From the NCBI GenBank assembly GCA_028870845.1, contig JAGWOR010000014.1, positions 1-53,878 of the forward strand: DNA of 53,878 nt. Direction: 5' to 3'. Below, in pieces: positions 53,149-53,878 of this stretch. The position numbers and the translations under genes are program-made. Numbering within the stretch: the first letter of the stretch is position 1; the number at the start of each line of letters is the position of its first letter. The notes under the pieces are model-generated. The model had not been told where the DNA came from and did no database searches. It saw nothing but the letters and a program-made list of their open reading frames with translations. Source of the DNA: Gammaproteobacteria bacterium. GTDB lineage: Bacteria > Pseudomonadota > Gammaproteobacteria > Natronospirales > REEB76.

Positions 53149-53878
53149 ATACCCGGGCCTCTGACATGGCAGCCATCAAATCCTCCCAGGCCGGCTGGCG
53201 GGATTTCTACGAGCTGGGCAAGCCCCGCATCGTGCTGCTGATCGTGTTTACCGCCGTAGTCGGCATGTTCCTGGCCGTGCCCGGCATGGTGCCACTCCGG
53301 CAGTTCCTGTTTGGCACCATCGGCATCGGTCTGGCGGCCTCCTGTGCTTCCGCCATCAATCATTTACTGGACCGGCGCGCAGATGCCGCCATGTTCCGCA
53401 CCCGCCACCGGCCCTTGCCCCGCGGCCACGTCACCGAACGCCAGGTGATCGTCTACGCCATATCGCTAGGCGTACTTTCCATGCTGGTGTTACTGGTGTT
53501 CGTGAACTGGCTGACGGCGGTTCTGACTTTTGCCTCGCTCATCGGCTACGCCATCATCTATACGGGTTTTCTCAAGCGCGCTTCGCCGCAGAACATCGTG
53601 ATCGGCGGGCTCGCCGGCGCCGCACCGCCGGTGCTGGGCTGGGCGGCGGTCACCAATCACGTACCCGCCGGCGCGCTGCTGCTGTGCCTGATCATCTTTG
53701 TGTGGACTCCGCCGCATTTCTGGTCGCTGGCCATCCACCGGCGTGAGGATTACGCCAAGGCCAACATTCCCATGCTGCCGGTGACCCATGGCGTGTCCTA
53801 TACCGTGATGCAGATTATTCTCTACACGCTACTGCTGGTAGTGGTGAGCATATTGCCGTACCTCATCGGCATGAGCGG
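53145..53878 (+). CDS. ctaB: Protoheme IX farnesyltransferase (CtaB/CyoE), truncated by window end
   Basis: Converts heme B to heme O, the substrate of CtaA. About 244 residues are visible from ATG 53145, which overlaps the ctaA stop as ATGA. The N-terminal [16 protein letters not shown], the prenyl-diphosphate motif [15 protein letters not shown] with RPLP, and the second motif [20 protein letters not shown] are in place. Several membrane helices follow the UbiA-type plan. The C-terminus lies beyond the window, so absence of a later stop is only due to the edge. Confidence 0.95.
   Translation, partial: MNTRASDMAAIKSSQAGWRDFYELGKPRIVLLIVFTAVVGMFLAVPGMVPLRQFLFGTIGIGLAASCASAINHLLDRRADAAMFRTRHRPLPRGHVTERQVIVYAISLGVLSMLVLLVFVNWLTAVLTFASLIGYAIIYTGFLKRASPQNIVIGGLAGAAPPVLGWAAVTNHVPAGALLLCLIIFVWTPPHFWSLAIHRREDYAKANIPMLPVTHGVSYTVMQIILYTLLLVVVSILPYLIGMS

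Overview
The window is a gene-dense, fairly GC-rich chromosomal segment. Its gene content and order point to a gammaproteobacterium: ponA/mrcA divergent from pilMNOPQ-aroK-aroB, rph divergent from yicC-gmk-rpoZ-spoT, ridA-recG, comF divergent from bioBFHCD (BioH type), Rho-binding antiterminator Rof, ubiC-ubiA, and a coxB-coxA-coxC/SURF1/ctaA/ctaB cluster. The host is probably an aerobic bacterium with type IV pili, ubiquinone and a cytochrome-c-fused aa3-type oxidase. Genus cannot be fixed from sequence alone. No rRNA, tRNA, CRISPR array, insertion sequence or prophage was seen.

Layout. 1-8.3 kb: end of an unknown gene, a YbbP/YbbA-type ABC exporter head-to-head with tesA, then NUDIX, glutamine amidotransferase, OsmC, SDR and fadD. 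8.3-18.2 kb (minus strand): hemE, pyrF, dgt, aroB, aroK and pilQPONM. 18.3-23.3 kb: PBP1A (mrcA), an uncharacterised 205-residue protein, gltA and rpmE. 23.3-23.7 kb is the only long gene-poor stretch and holds a group of DnaA-box-like 9-mers. 23.7-27.4 kb (minus): rof, hemW, rdgB, rph and a PP2C phosphatase. 27.4-37.3 kb (plus): yicC, gmk, rpoZ, spoT, ridA, recG, ubiC and ubiA. This run is interrupted at 31.4-33.2 kb by three opposite-strand paralogous genes for exported proteins of unknown function. 37.4-39.9 kb: EAL and HD-GYP c-di-GMP enzymes. 40.1-45.6 kb: comF and the biotin operon. 45.8-53.9 kb: cytochrome oxidase genes with heme A synthesis and assembly factors; ctaB runs off the window.

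The least explained content is the three-gene family between spoT and ridA, labelled here A, B and C in transcription order. All three have signal peptides, a shared LGKI segment, a shared KVAL segment and a conserved cysteine pair. They sit inside a commonly conserved housekeeping cluster and form a tight operon. The first gene appears to start at an ATA codon placed eight bases after a perfect AGGAGG. Other notable points are a BirA-like operator overlapping an almost consensus promoter at bioB, a 14-base palindrome abutting the gltA promoter, an HD-GYP protein with Phe in place of the His of the HD pair, and a cox cluster with no ctaG/cox11 between coxA and coxC.

All family assignments come from recognising motifs in translated sequence. 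No database search was possible.
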